From UQRS01 sp050946935 (GTDB taxonomy: Bacteria; Bacillota; Clostridia; Oscillospirales; Acutalibacteraceae): 64,000 bases of DNA. A program made the translations under genes and the position numbers. Under the pieces are notes generated by a model. The model worked only from the letters and a program-made list of their open reading frames with translations. It was not told where the DNA came from and ran no database searches. Shown piece by piece: positions 16,841-25,495 of this stretch. The stretch covers positions 1-64,000 of the forward strand of contig JBMNVR010000007.1 of the NCBI GenBank assembly GCA_050946935.1, in the 5' to 3' direction. Each line of letters begins with the position of its first letter. The stretch's first letter is position 1.

Positions 16841-17275
16841 CTACTCCAACAGCATCCCGATGTGGGGGATCCCGTCCTCTAAGAACTCCTCCGAGACCTG
16901 CCGAAATCCCCTGGTTTCGTAAAACCCTTTGGCGTAGGTCTGCGCCTCCACCCGGATGGCAGAGGCGCCCAGCCGTTCTCTCGCGAGCCGGATCCCCTCT
17001 GAAAGAAGCCGACCGCCCAGCCCGCAGCCCCGTCTGACCGCAATAACCCGGCCGAGCATCGCCTCCTTTGCCGCCACGCCCGATCCCAGCACCCGGAGGT
17101 AGGCCTGTAACCCCTCCGCATCGCGGAAATACACATGCAACGCCTGCTGATCCCTACCGTCCAGCTCCTGATACGGGCAATTCTGCTCCACAACAAAAAC
17201 CGATACCCGCAGCCGGAGTATAGCGTACAGCTCGTCGGCCGTCAATTCCTCAAACCGCTTTACAACCGTCTCCAT
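16841..17275 (-). CDS. GNAT-family N-acetyltransferase (ElaA-like)
   Basis: A 144-residue acetyl-CoA-dependent acyltransferase of the ElaA type. LRVSVFVVEQNCPYQELDGRD near residues 22-42 is the ElaA signature, and the acetyl-CoA-binding motif A region is GRVIAVRRGCGLGGRLL (about 82-98). KGFYETRGF near the end is a typical GNAT motif B element. I chose the start at 17275 because the shorter frame matches the family length of about 150; upstream codons read into the 3' part of the next gene. The ribosome site is weak (AAAGG touching the ATG). The substrate is unknown. It is probably cotranscribed with the flavin-reductase-like gene 67 bp upstream. Confidence 0.82.
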   Translation of the reverse strand: METVVKRFEELTADELYAILRLRVSVFVVEQNCPYQELDGRDQQALHVYFRDAEGLQAYLRVLGSGVAAKEAMLGRVIAVRRGCGLGGRLLSEGIRLARERLGASAIRVEAQTYAKGFYETRGFRQVSEEFLEDGIPHIGMLLE

Positions 17276-17342
17276 CCTTTGTATTCCACACCTTTCGATC
17301 AAAGCTGCGCCATACCAGCGGTGCACAGAAGAGTCCCGCCGG

Positions 17343-17846
17343 TCAGTCTTTTTGAAGCACCTTGATAATCTCCCCGACAAACATGCGGTGAAAGTCCTTT
17401 TCCGGATACCATTTTTCCACAATCGCTTTATCGAGGAAGCCGCCCTCCCGAATGTCCTGCACATACAGCTTTTTGCAGATGAGAACCAGCTCCGCCTCCT
17501 CAAAATACACCGTCCCGTCGGAAAAAACCGGCGTCAGCCCGGCGGCCGCCGTCTTGTCGGTCGTCCGACCGGAGGTCGAACCACACACCTTGTGCACCGC
17601 TTTATTCTCCCCATAAAAGCTGAGGGCAAAATTCTCCTCCCGCTCGACAAACTCCAGTGTGTACCGCTGCGGCCGGATGACACAGGCGGCACAGTGGCTC
17701 CCCCACATCTCCCCCGCAAAACCCCAGCTTGCGGTCATCATGTTGTAGCTGTTGCGGCCGCCAGCCGACACCAGCATCCACTCGTTCGCGATCCGGTCGA
17801 TCAGATTCCCTGAAATCCCGGTTGCGGGAATTTCTCTGAACATCAT
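17343..17846 (-). CDS. flavin reductase-like domain protein
   Basis: A 167-residue FMN-binding split-barrel protein of the flavin reductase-like family. Features are the N-terminal NEWMLVSAGGRNSYNMMTAS segment, used for FMN phosphate contact in relatives, and the central SHCAACVIRPQRYTLEFVER strand pair. The protein is shorter than PheA/HpaC-type reductases but matches stand-alone clostridial members of unknown role. AAAGGAG precedes the double ATG; either 17846 or 17843 may be used. It is divergent from argG across a 313-bp gap holding promoters for both directions. Confidence 0.82.
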   Translation of the reverse strand: MMFREIPATGISGNLIDRIANEWMLVSAGGRNSYNMMTASWGFAGEMWGSHCAACVIRPQRYTLEFVEREENFALSFYGENKAVHKVCGSTSGRTTDKTAAAGLTPVFSDGTVYFEEAELVLICKKLYVQDIREGGFLDKAIVEKWYPEKDFHRMFVGEIIKVLQKD

Positions 17847-17933
17847 ATAAACACTCCTTTTTTATTCTCTGTCGATAATTTTTATTATATGATACATTAT
17901 ATACAGGAAATTCCAAAATAGAAAGCAGTTTTA

Positions 17934-17962
17934 TTGAAAATTTTCGTAAAAGGCTGTATAAT
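17934..17962 (+). promoter_or_regulatory. possible distal promoter upstream of argG
   Basis: TTGAAA (17934-17939) and TATAAT (17957-17962) are 17 bases apart on the plus strand, about 140 bp before the stronger argG promoter. GCGCGCGTTTTTTTGTG lies between the two, so this may feed a short terminated transcript. Confidence 0.35.
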
Positions 17963-18077
17963 GTTTTTTATTGCGGCTGGATTTTAGCACATGAAACGCT
18001 TTTTAACACGGCGGCGCGCGTTTTTTTGTGCAATCGGTAAAATATGCAAGCAACTGAATATTTTTACACTTTCCAGC

Positions 18078-18105
18078 TTGACATTTCGCATATATAGTGT
18101 ATAAT
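18078..18105 (+). promoter_or_regulatory. main promoter of the arginine operon
   Basis: Consensus TTGACA (18078-18083) and TATAAT (18100-18105) with a 16-base spacer, followed by about 50 bases of AT-rich leader before argG. Confidence 0.75.
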
Positions 18106-18114
18106 TATGTATGT

Positions 18115-18133
18115 TGAATGAATATTTTATGCA
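18115..18133. promoter_or_regulatory. candidate ArgR (ARG box) site
   Basis: TGAATGAATATTTTATGCA lies just downstream of the argG -10 box and resembles the AT-rich TGAAT(N4)ATTCA-type box bound by ArgR/AhrC, with a second loose match (AATATACATT) beside it. The location fits repression. The match is imperfect, and no argR gene is in the window. Confidence 0.4.
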
Positions 18134-18159
18134 AATATACATTTTGGAGGTAAATGGAA

Positions 18160-19389
18160 ATGGGAAACATCAAAAAAGTGGTTTTAGCCTACTCGGGCGG
18201 ACTGGACACATCCATCATCATCCCCTGGCTGAAAGAAAATTACGATAACTGTGAGGTTGTCGCCGTCTCGGGCAACGTGGGGCAGGCCGACGAGCTGGAG
18301 GGGCTGGAGGCCAAGGCTCTCGCCACCGGCGCGTCCAAGCTGTATGTAGAGGATCTGACCAAAGAGATGATCGAGGAGATCGTCTGGCCCTGCATCAAGG
18401 CCGACGCCAAATATGAAGGCAAATACATGCTGGGCACCGCCTTTGCCCGGCCGATCATCGCCAAGCGTCTGGTCGAAATCGCCAAGGCGGAGGGTGCTGA
18501 CGCCATTTGCCACGGCTGCACCGGCAAGGGCAACGACCAGGTTCGGTTCGAGCTGGCGATCAAGGCCTTCGCCCCCGGCATGAAGATCATCGCTCCCTGG
18601 CGCGTCTGGGACATCAAGTCCCGTGATGAGGAGATTGATTACGCCGAGGCGCACGGCATTCCGCTCAAGATCAACCGCGAAACCAACTATTCCAAGGATA
18701 AAAACATCTGGCATCTCTCACATGAGGGGCTGGATCTCGAAAGCCCGGCCAATGAGCCGCAGTACAACAAGCCCGGCTTTTTGGAGATGGGCGTCTCCCC
18801 CGAGATGGCGCCGGACGAGCCGACCTATGTGACCATTGGATTTGAAAAGGGTATCCCGGTTTCGGTCAACGGAGAAAAACTCGGCCCGGTCGAAATCGTC
18901 GCCAAGTGCAACGAGCTGGGCGGCAAAAACGGCATCGGCCTGCTCGATATGGTGGAAAACCGGCTGGTCGGCATGAAATCCCGCGGCGTGTATGAGACGC
19001 CCGGCGGCGCGATCCTCTATGCCGCGCACGATCAGCTCGAAACCCTCTGCGTCGATCGGGAGACCCAGCACTACAAGCAGCAGATGGGCCTGAAGCTGGC
19101 CGAAATTCTTTACTACGGCCAGTGGTACACCCCCCTGCGGGAGGCTATGTCGGCCTTCATCGACAAGTCGGAGGAAACCGTCACCGGCGAGGTCCGGCTG
19201 AAGCTGTACAAGGGCAACATCATCCCGGCCGGAATGACCTCTCCTTACACACTGTATGACGAGCAGACCGCCAGCTTTGACGAGGACGACGATTACAACC
19301 AGGCCGATTCGGCAGGGTTTATCAACCTCTTCGGCCTGCCGATCAAGGTCAAGGCCACCCTCGACGAAAAGCGCAAGGCCGGTAAATAA
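18160..19389 (+). CDS. argG: argininosuccinate synthase
   Basis: A 409-residue enzyme that joins citrulline and aspartate with ATP to make argininosuccinate. The N-terminal pyrophosphatase-type loop VVLAYSGGLDTS is followed by CHGCTGKGNDQVRFE and NIWHLSHEGLDLE. Length is normal for the family. Of two close ATG codons I prefer 18160, because the TTGGAGG site ends 9 bases before it and only 3 bases before the ATG at 18154. It is the first gene of a contiguous argGHCJBDF cluster that contains every enzyme from glutamate to arginine except a separate acetylglutamate synthase. Confidence 0.95.
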   Translation: MGNIKKVVLAYSGGLDTSIIIPWLKENYDNCEVVAVSGNVGQADELEGLEAKALATGASKLYVEDLTKEMIEEIVWPCIKADAKYEGKYMLGTAFARPIIAKRLVEIAKAEGADAICHGCTGKGNDQVRFELAIKAFAPGMKIIAPWRVWDIKSRDEEIDYAEAHGIPLKINRETNYSKDKNIWHLSHEGLDLESPANEPQYNKPGFLEMGVSPEMAPDEPTYVTIGFEKGIPVSVNGEKLGPVEIVAKCNELGGKNGIGLLDMVENRLVGMKSRGVYETPGGAILYAAHDQLETLCVDRETQHYKQQMGLKLAEILYYGQWYTPLREAMSAFIDKSEETVTGEVRLKLYKGNIIPAGMTSPYTLYDEQTASFDEDDDYNQADSAGFINLFGLPIKVKATLDEKRKAGK

Positions 19390-19427
19390 ATCCGGACCGT
19401 TCAACATAATTTGCCGAAGCGTAAAAA

Positions 19428-19462
19428 GGATAACCGCCGTTTTTTCGGCGGCTATCCCTTTT
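19428..19462 (+). other. hairpin between argG and argH
   Basis: GGATAACCGCCG (19428-19439) pairs with CGGCGGCTATCC (19446-19457) around six T residues (one mismatch), followed by CTTTTC. It could be a partial terminator or an mRNA-stabilising stem that sets different levels of argG and the downstream genes. The argH ribosome site follows 14 bases later. Confidence 0.6.
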
Positions 19463-19485
19463 CGGGCTTTATAGGAGGAAATATT

Positions 19486-20853
19486 TTGAAGCTCTGGACA
19501 GGCAGGTTCTCGAAGGAAATCGACCCGAAAACCAACGATTTCAACAGCTCCATTCCCTTCGACAGCCGGATGTATAAAGAGGATATTGAAGGTTCGATCG
19601 CCCACGCCGCCATGCTGGGCCGGCAGGGGATCGTCTCCGGCAGCGAGGCTGCCGCCATGATCGAAGGTCTGGGCGGCATCCTTGCCGACATTGAAAGCGG
19701 GGCGCTCTCCATCGACCCGTCGGCCGAGGACATCCACACCTTTGTAGAGGGGGAGTTAACCGCCCGGATCGGCGACGCCGGCAAGCGGCTGCACACGGCA
19801 CGCAGCCGCAACGACCAGGTGGCACTCGACGACCGGCTGTATATGCGCGGCCTGATCGACGGCCTCTCGGCCCAGATTCGGGAGCTGATCGGCGTCCTCT
19901 GCAACAAGGCGGAGGCTTATGCCGACGCCGTGATGCCGGGCTACACCCATTTGCAGCGGGCGCAGCCGATCACTTTCGGGCACCACCTGATGGCCTATGC
20001 CGAGATGCTGCTGCGCGACCTCGGACGGCTGGCCGACTGCCGACGCCGGATGAACATCTCGCCGCTCGGCTCGGGCGCGCTGGCCGGAACCACCTATCCC
20101 CTCGACCGGGAGAGCGTGGCGTCCGCGCTGTCAATGGACGGGGTGAGCATGAACAGCCTCGACGGAGTGTCCGACCGGGATTTCTGCGTCGAGTTCGCCG
20201 CCGCATTATCGTTGGTGATGGTACATCTTTCGCGTTTCAGCGAAGAGATCATTCTTTGGTGCTCGTTCGAATTCCGATTTATCGAACTGGACGACGCTTT
20301 TTCGACCGGGTCGAGCATCATGCCACAAAAGAAAAACCCCGACATCGCCGAGCTGGTCCGGGGAAAATCCGGACGGGTGTTCGGCGATCTCCTCACCCTG
20401 CTCACCGTGCTGAAGGGGCTGCCTCTGGCCTATAATAAGGATATGCAGGAGGATAAGGAGGCCGTTTTCGACGCCGCCGATACGGTGAAGCTGTGCTTGA
20501 CCGCCTTCACCCCGATGCTGGAGACCATGCGGGTCAACACCGACCGGATGCGGGCGGCGGCGGCCGGCGGCTTTATCAACGCGACCGACTGTGCCGATTA
20601 CCTGGTCGGCAAGGGGCTGCCCTTCCGCGACGCCTACAAGGCGGTCGGAATGCTGGTTGCTTTGTGCATTGAGAAAAGCACTACGCTGGAGGAACTGCCG
20701 CTTGCAGAATATCGGAAGGTCTGCGATCTCTTCGACGACGGGGTGTACGAGGCTATCTCCCTCGAGCGGTGCGTCGGCGGGCGGCGTGTACTCGGCGGCC
20801 CCGCGCCCGACTGTGTGCGCGCGCAGGTAAAACGGGTACGGGGATTGCTGTAG
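19486..20853 (+). CDS. argH: argininosuccinate lyase
   Basis: A 455-residue fumarase/aspartase-superfamily enzyme that cleaves argininosuccinate to arginine and fumarate. Conserved stretches include KLWTGRFSKEID at the N-terminus, TARSRNDQVALD, PGYTHLQRAQPITFGHH and the superfamily signature GSSIMPQKKNPD, with the catalytic serine in the flexible loop. The start is a TTG at 19486, 5 bases after AGGAGGAA; it restores the usual N-terminus, whereas an upstream ATG adds 25 unrelated residues through the preceding hairpin. Confidence 0.94.
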   Translation: MKLWTGRFSKEIDPKTNDFNSSIPFDSRMYKEDIEGSIAHAAMLGRQGIVSGSEAAAMIEGLGGILADIESGALSIDPSAEDIHTFVEGELTARIGDAGKRLHTARSRNDQVALDDRLYMRGLIDGLSAQIRELIGVLCNKAEAYADAVMPGYTHLQRAQPITFGHHLMAYAEMLLRDLGRLADCRRRMNISPLGSGALAGTTYPLDRESVASALSMDGVSMNSLDGVSDRDFCVEFAAALSLVMVHLSRFSEEIILWCSFEFRFIELDDAFSTGSSIMPQKKNPDIAELVRGKSGRVFGDLLTLLTVLKGLPLAYNKDMQEDKEAVFDAADTVKLCLTAFTPMLETMRVNTDRMRAAAAGGFINATDCADYLVGKGLPFRDAYKAVGMLVALCIEKSTTLEELPLAEYRKVCDLFDDGVYEAISLERCVGGRRVLGGPAPDCVRAQVKRVRGLL

Positions 20854-20953
20854 GAAACGCGCCGCCCCCGGCCGCCCTGTTCTGCGAAAAATCATAAAGC
20901 TGAAACGGACGTCTTTGACAGCTTCGGCTTTTATAAAGAGGAGTTACTGCAAA

Positions 20954-21991
20954 ATGACCATTCGTGTTGGAATTATCGGTGCAACCGGGTATGCCGGCGC
21001 CGAGCTTGTCCGCCTTCTGCTCTCCCATCCGGAGGCGGAGCTGACCGCTTTGGGCTCCAAGAGCTTTGCGGGGCAAAAGCTGTCAGAGGTCTACCCCGCT
21101 TACCGGGGCCTGTGCGACCTCATTTGTGAAGAGAACGACGCGGTGATTGATAAAAGCGATGTTGTTTTTGCCGCGCTGCCCCACGGCCTCTCGCAGGAGA
21201 TTGCAAAACACTGCGCCGACACCGACAAGGCCTTCATCGACATCGGTGCCGATTTCCGGCTGGAAAAGGAAGCCGAGTATAAGCAATGGTACGGCCTCGA
21301 CTACCGCTATCCCGAGCTGCACGCGTCGGCCGTCTACGGCCTGCCGGAGCTGTTCCGGGAAGAGATCCGAACCGCCCGTATCATCGCCAACCCGGGCTGT
21401 TACCCAACCTCGGTCGGGCTGGGACTCTTCCCCGCGCTGAAGGCCGGACTGGTCTCCCCCGACGGGATCATCATTGATTCAAAATCCGGCACGACCGGAG
21501 CCGGGCGCGGCCTTGCGCAAAACACCCACTTTCCCGACTGCAACGAGGGGTTCGCACCCTACAAGGTTGCCGCCCACCGTCACACGCCGGAGATTGAGCA
21601 GACCCTCTCCCGCGCGGCGGGACGGCCGGTATTGGTCACCTTCGTTCCCCATCTGCTTCCCATCAACCGCGGGATTGTTTCGACCATCTATGCCCATTTG
21701 TCCGACGGTGTAAATGAGGAGGCCGTGCGCCGTCTCTACACCGATTTTTATAAAAACGAGCCGTTTGTCCGCCTCCTTCCCGCGGGGGAAACCGCCAGCT
21801 TAAAATATGTCAAGGAAAGCAATTTCTGCGACATATCCCTGCATTTCGACGGACGAACCGGAACATTGATCGTCGTCTCCGCCATCGACAACATGGTCAA
21901 GGGCGCGGCCGGGCAGGCGATTCAGAATATGAATCTGCTCTTTGGTTTGGCAGAGGATACCGGTCTGCGACTGACGCCCCCCGCCTTTTAA
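20954..21991 (+). CDS. argC: N-acetyl-gamma-glutamyl-phosphate reductase
   Basis: A 345-residue NADPH-dependent reductase of the third arginine step. It has the Rossmann start VGIIGATGYAGAELVRLL, the catalytic cysteine in ANPGCYPTS (about 145-153) and the conserved SGTTGAGRG segment. The start at 20954 has AAAGAGGAG upstream. The 100-bp gap to argH holds no clear element. Family length is 340-350, so the gene is complete. Confidence 0.94.
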   Translation: MTIRVGIIGATGYAGAELVRLLLSHPEAELTALGSKSFAGQKLSEVYPAYRGLCDLICEENDAVIDKSDVVFAALPHGLSQEIAKHCADTDKAFIDIGADFRLEKEAEYKQWYGLDYRYPELHASAVYGLPELFREEIRTARIIANPGCYPTSVGLGLFPALKAGLVSPDGIIIDSKSGTTGAGRGLAQNTHFPDCNEGFAPYKVAAHRHTPEIEQTLSRAAGRPVLVTFVPHLLPINRGIVSTIYAHLSDGVNEEAVRRLYTDFYKNEPFVRLLPAGETASLKYVKESNFCDISLHFDGRTGTLIVVSAIDNMVKGAAGQAIQNMNLLFGLAEDTGLRLTPPAF

Positions 21992-22017
21992 CCCGATGGA
22001 TCAAGAAAGGAACAAAT

Positions 22018-23238
22018 ATGAACATTACTTTTATAGAAGGCGGCGTCTGCGCCCCCGCCGGATTCACAGCCGGCGGCGTGCACTGCGGCATCCGCAAGAA
22101 TAAAGAAAAACGCGATCTCGCCCTGATTTTCGCCGACCGAAGCTGTGCGGCCGCGGCGGTGTACACACAAAATTTAGTGAAGGGCGCGCCGCTCCTGGTG
22201 ACGCGAGAGCATCTGGCGAACGGACGGGCGCGCGCAGTCATCTGCAACTCCGGCAACGCCAACACCTGCAACGCCGACGGCGTATATAAAGCAAAAATGA
22301 TGTGCGACATTGCAGCCGAGGTGCTCTCCATCCCGACCGAGGATGTGCTCGTCGCCTCCACCGGCGTGATCGGGCAGGTTCTGCCTATCTCCCCTATTGC
22401 GGAGGCGGCCGGCGCGCTGCGGGCCTCGCTCGGCGACCATTCGCTCGACGCGGCGGAGGCCATCATGACCACCGACACCCGGCCAAAAAATCTTGCTGTA
22501 GAGTTTGAACTCGGCGGCAAAACCTGCCGGATCGGCGCCATCGCCAAAGGCTCCGGCATGATTCATCCCAACATGGCCACCATGCTCTGTTTCCTCACGA
22601 CCGACGTCGCCATCCAGCCCCAGATGCTGCAAACCGCCCTCAAAGCGGTGGCAGACGATACCTTTAACATGATCAGCGTCGACGGGGATACCTCCACTAA
22701 CGATATGGCGGTCATTCTCGCCTCGGGCGCGGCCGGCAATCCCGAGATCGCTTCAACAGACGGGGAAGGATACAGCCGCTTCACCGCCGCGCTGTTCGAG
22801 CTGATGCGAGCCGTATCCAAGCTGCTGGCCGGCGACGGCGAGGGCGCCACCCGCCTGATCGAATGCAATGTAAACGGCGCCGCCACGACGGCCGACGCAA
22901 AAATGCTGGCCAAGAGCGTGATCTGTTCCTCTTTGACCAAGGCGGCGATTTTCGGCGCCGACGCCAACTGGGGCCGGGTGCTCTGCGCCCTCGGCTACGC
23001 GGGCGCGGAGCTGGACGTCGAGAAGGTCGGGGTGGAATTCCGCTCGGCAGCCGGGAGCGTTATCGTCTGTGAAAACGGCGCCGGGGTCGATTTTGACGAA
23101 GAAACGGCCAAGCGCGTTCTCTCTGAGGAGGAGATCGTCATCGACGTCACACTCGGCGACGGAGCGGGCGCGGCGACCGCATGGGGATGCGACCTCACCT
23201 ACGACTATGTGAAGATCAATGGGGACTACCGCACCTGA
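22018..23238 (+). CDS. argJ: glutamate N-acetyltransferase / ornithine acetyltransferase
   Basis: A 406-residue autoprocessing enzyme that moves acetyl from acetylornithine back to glutamate, making the pathway cyclic. The cleavage signature HPNMATML places the nucleophilic threonine at about residue 188. NSGNANTCNADG, KGSGMIHP and the C-terminal DLTYDYVKINGDYRT are also conserved. Where argA is absent, as in this cluster, ArgJ is often bifunctional and also uses acetyl-CoA; sequence alone cannot prove that here. It lies 26 bp after argC with AAGAAAGGA upstream. Confidence 0.95.
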   Translation: MNITFIEGGVCAPAGFTAGGVHCGIRKNKEKRDLALIFADRSCAAAAVYTQNLVKGAPLLVTREHLANGRARAVICNSGNANTCNADGVYKAKMMCDIAAEVLSIPTEDVLVASTGVIGQVLPISPIAEAAGALRASLGDHSLDAAEAIMTTDTRPKNLAVEFELGGKTCRIGAIAKGSGMIHPNMATMLCFLTTDVAIQPQMLQTALKAVADDTFNMISVDGDTSTNDMAVILASGAAGNPEIASTDGEGYSRFTAALFELMRAVSKLLAGDGEGATRLIECNVNGAATTADAKMLAKSVICSSLTKAAIFGADANWGRVLCALGYAGAELDVEKVGVEFRSAAGSVIVCENGAGVDFDEETAKRVLSEEEIVIDVTLGDGAGAATAWGCDLTYDYVKINGDYRT

Positions 23239-23310
23239 AAATTTGAAGCGCGGCAAAGGCGGAGGTCTCCCCTCCCTCTTTTTGCCGGCGGAAAGGATTT
23301 TGGATACTGT

Positions 23311-24174
23311 ATGGATATTTCCAATCTGGAACGGGCCGATGTGCTGGTGCAGGCGCTGCCCTATATTCAAAAGTACGCCGGACGCACCGTCGTCATCAAA
23401 TACGGCGGAAACGCCATGGTAAACGAGGATTTGAAAAACGCCGTGATGTCGGATATCGGCCTTCTCTCCATTGTCGGGATCCACGTTGTGCTGGTACACG
23501 GCGGCGGGCCGGAGATTAACGACATGCTCTCCAAAATCGGCAAGGAGAGCCGGTTTGTCGGCGGCCTGCGTTACACTGACGCCGAAACAATGGAGATTGT
23601 ACAGATGGTGCTGGCCGGCAAGGTAAACAAGGGGCTGGTCAAGCTGCTCGGCAGCCACGGCGTGCGGGCAATCGGGCTGTGCGGCCTCGACGGCGGGATG
23701 CTGCGAGCCAAAAAATACAGCGCCGCCGACATCGGCTTTGTGGGCGAAATCACTGAAGTGGACACGACGCTCGTTACCGACGCAATCGCCGCCGGATATG
23801 TTCCGGTCGTCTCGACCATCGCGGCGGGCGAGGGAGAGGACGCCGACTCGGTTTACAACATCAACGCCGACACCGCGGCGGCGCAGCTTGCCGCCGCCCT
23901 GGGCGCGGAGAAGCTGCTGCTCATGACCGACATCAGCGGCCTTTTGCGAGACAAAGAGGATGAATCCTCCCTGATTCCGGCCGTCCAGGTCAGCGAAGTG
24001 CCGATGCTCAAATCCTCCGGCATCATTTCGGGCGGCATGATCCCGAAAATCGAGTGCTGTGTAGAGGCCGTCCGCCGCGGCGTCAAACAGACCAACATCA
24101 TCGACGGCCGCATTCCCCACGCCATCCTGATGGAGATGTTTACAGACGAGGGCTGCGGCACCATGTTTATCTGA
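23311..24174 (+). CDS. argB: acetylglutamate kinase
   Basis: A 287-residue amino-acid-kinase family enzyme that phosphorylates N-acetylglutamate. It shows the phosphate-binding VVIKYGGNAM and VLVHGGGPEIN segments, FVGGLRYTD, and a C-terminal region SSGIISGGMIPKIECC that binds substrate and ATP. The N-terminal helix (MDISNLERADVLVQALPYI) is the kind found in hexameric, arginine-inhibited forms, so feedback control is likely. GGAAAGGA precedes the ATG. Confidence 0.95.
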   Translation: MDISNLERADVLVQALPYIQKYAGRTVVIKYGGNAMVNEDLKNAVMSDIGLLSIVGIHVVLVHGGGPEINDMLSKIGKESRFVGGLRYTDAETMEIVQMVLAGKVNKGLVKLLGSHGVRAIGLCGLDGGMLRAKKYSAADIGFVGEITEVDTTLVTDAIAAGYVPVVSTIAAGEGEDADSVYNINADTAAAQLAAALGAEKLLLMTDISGLLRDKEDESSLIPAVQVSEVPMLKSSGIISGGMIPKIECCVEAVRRGVKQTNIIDGRIPHAILMEMFTDEGCGTMFI

Positions 24175-24265
24175 CCGGATGTGTAGAGGAGGGCCTCTTC
24201 GCCCTGCCGAAAGCAACGCAATAATCTCCCCGGATTTTCCGGGCATGAAGGGCAGAAAATATACC

Positions 24266-25447
24266 ATGAATTTTGATGAATTAAAGAAGACCGAGGCTGA
24301 AAACCTCATGCCGACCTACGGCCGATTCCCGGTCGATCTCGATCACGGACAGGGCGCAACCGCCTGGAGCGGCGACGGAACGCCTTACATAGACTTTGGC
24401 TCCGGCATCGGGGTCAATGCTCTCGGTTACTGCGACCAAGGCTGGGTGGAGGCCGTCGAACATCAGCTGAAAAAGCTTCAGCACACCTCCAACCTCTATT
24501 ATTCGGCGCCGCAGATCCGGTTGGCCGAAAAGCTTTGTCGCCTGACCGGCATGGACAAGGTCTTTTTCGGCAATTCGGGGGCCGAGGCCAACGAGTGCGC
24601 CGTCAAGCTGGCACGCAAGTACAGCTTTGATAAATATGGACCCGGCCGGGATAAAATCCTTACGCTGGTCAATTCCTTCCACGGCCGGACGGTAACCACG
24701 CTTTCCGCCACAGGACAGGCGGTTTTTCACAACTATTTCTTCCCTTTCACCGGCGGTTTTTCGTATGTGGAGGCCGGGGATCTCGCAGCAACGGAGCAGG
24801 CGGCCGACGACACCGTCTGCGCTGTGATGCTCGAGCTGATCCAGGGCGAAGGGGGCGTTCGGCCGCTGGATAAGGCTTATATCGACGCCGTCGCAAAGCT
24901 GTGTGAGGCGCGTGACATCCTCCTGCTGGTGGACGAGGTGCAGACCGGCGTCGGCCGCACCGGCACCCTGCTCGCGGCCGAGCAGTACGGAATCTCCCCC
25001 GACGTGGTAACGCTGGCCAAGGGACTTGGAGGCGGGCTGCCGATCGGCGCCTGTCTTTGCGCCGCCCGTCTGGGCGGTGTGATGGGGCCCTCGACCCACG
25101 GCAGCACCTTCGGCGGCAACCCGGTCGCCGCGGCCGGCGCCGCCTATATTCTCGACACGGTCGGCACCCCCGGCTTTCTCCAAGGGGTGCGGGAAAAGAG
25201 TGAAACCATCCGCACCCGGCTGACCGCTTTGCAAAATGTGAAGGAGGTTCGGGGCCTCGGCCTGATGGTGGGCATCGACCTTGTAAACGGCGACGCCAAA
25301 ACCGCGGCAGGCCGCTGTCTGGAGCAGGGCTTGCTGGTGCTGACCGCCAAAAGCTCGCTCCGGTTGCTGCCGCCGCTGAACATCAGCGGGGAGGAATTGA
25401 ATCGCGGTCTCGACATTCTATGCGGCGTGATCGGATCTCTTTCCTGA
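24266..25447 (+). CDS. argD: acetylornithine aminotransferase
   Basis: A 393-residue class III PLP transaminase converting acetylglutamate semialdehyde to acetylornithine. It shows the PLP-phosphate contact NSGAEANECAVKLAR, the LVDEVQTGVGRTG motif with the ring-binding aspartate, and the Schiff-base lysine in VTLAKGLGGGLPIG (about 250). I chose the start at 24266, since the reading upstream of it lacks conserved sequence; GAAGGG lies 13 bases before it. The enzyme may double as the succinyldiaminopimelate transaminase, as in other bacteria. Confidence 0.94.
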   Translation: MNFDELKKTEAENLMPTYGRFPVDLDHGQGATAWSGDGTPYIDFGSGIGVNALGYCDQGWVEAVEHQLKKLQHTSNLYYSAPQIRLAEKLCRLTGMDKVFFGNSGAEANECAVKLARKYSFDKYGPGRDKILTLVNSFHGRTVTTLSATGQAVFHNYFFPFTGGFSYVEAGDLAATEQAADDTVCAVMLELIQGEGGVRPLDKAYIDAVAKLCEARDILLLVDEVQTGVGRTGTLLAAEQYGISPDVVTLAKGLGGGLPIGACLCAARLGGVMGPSTHGSTFGGNPVAAAGAAYILDTVGTPGFLQGVREKSETIRTRLTALQNVKEVRGLGLMVGIDLVNGDAKTAAGRCLEQGLLVLTAKSSLRLLPPLNISGEELNRGLDILCGVIGSLS

Positions 25448-25495
25448 GCCGCAGCACCGTTTTCTCACAAATTTGATTATTTGGAGGATTGTACC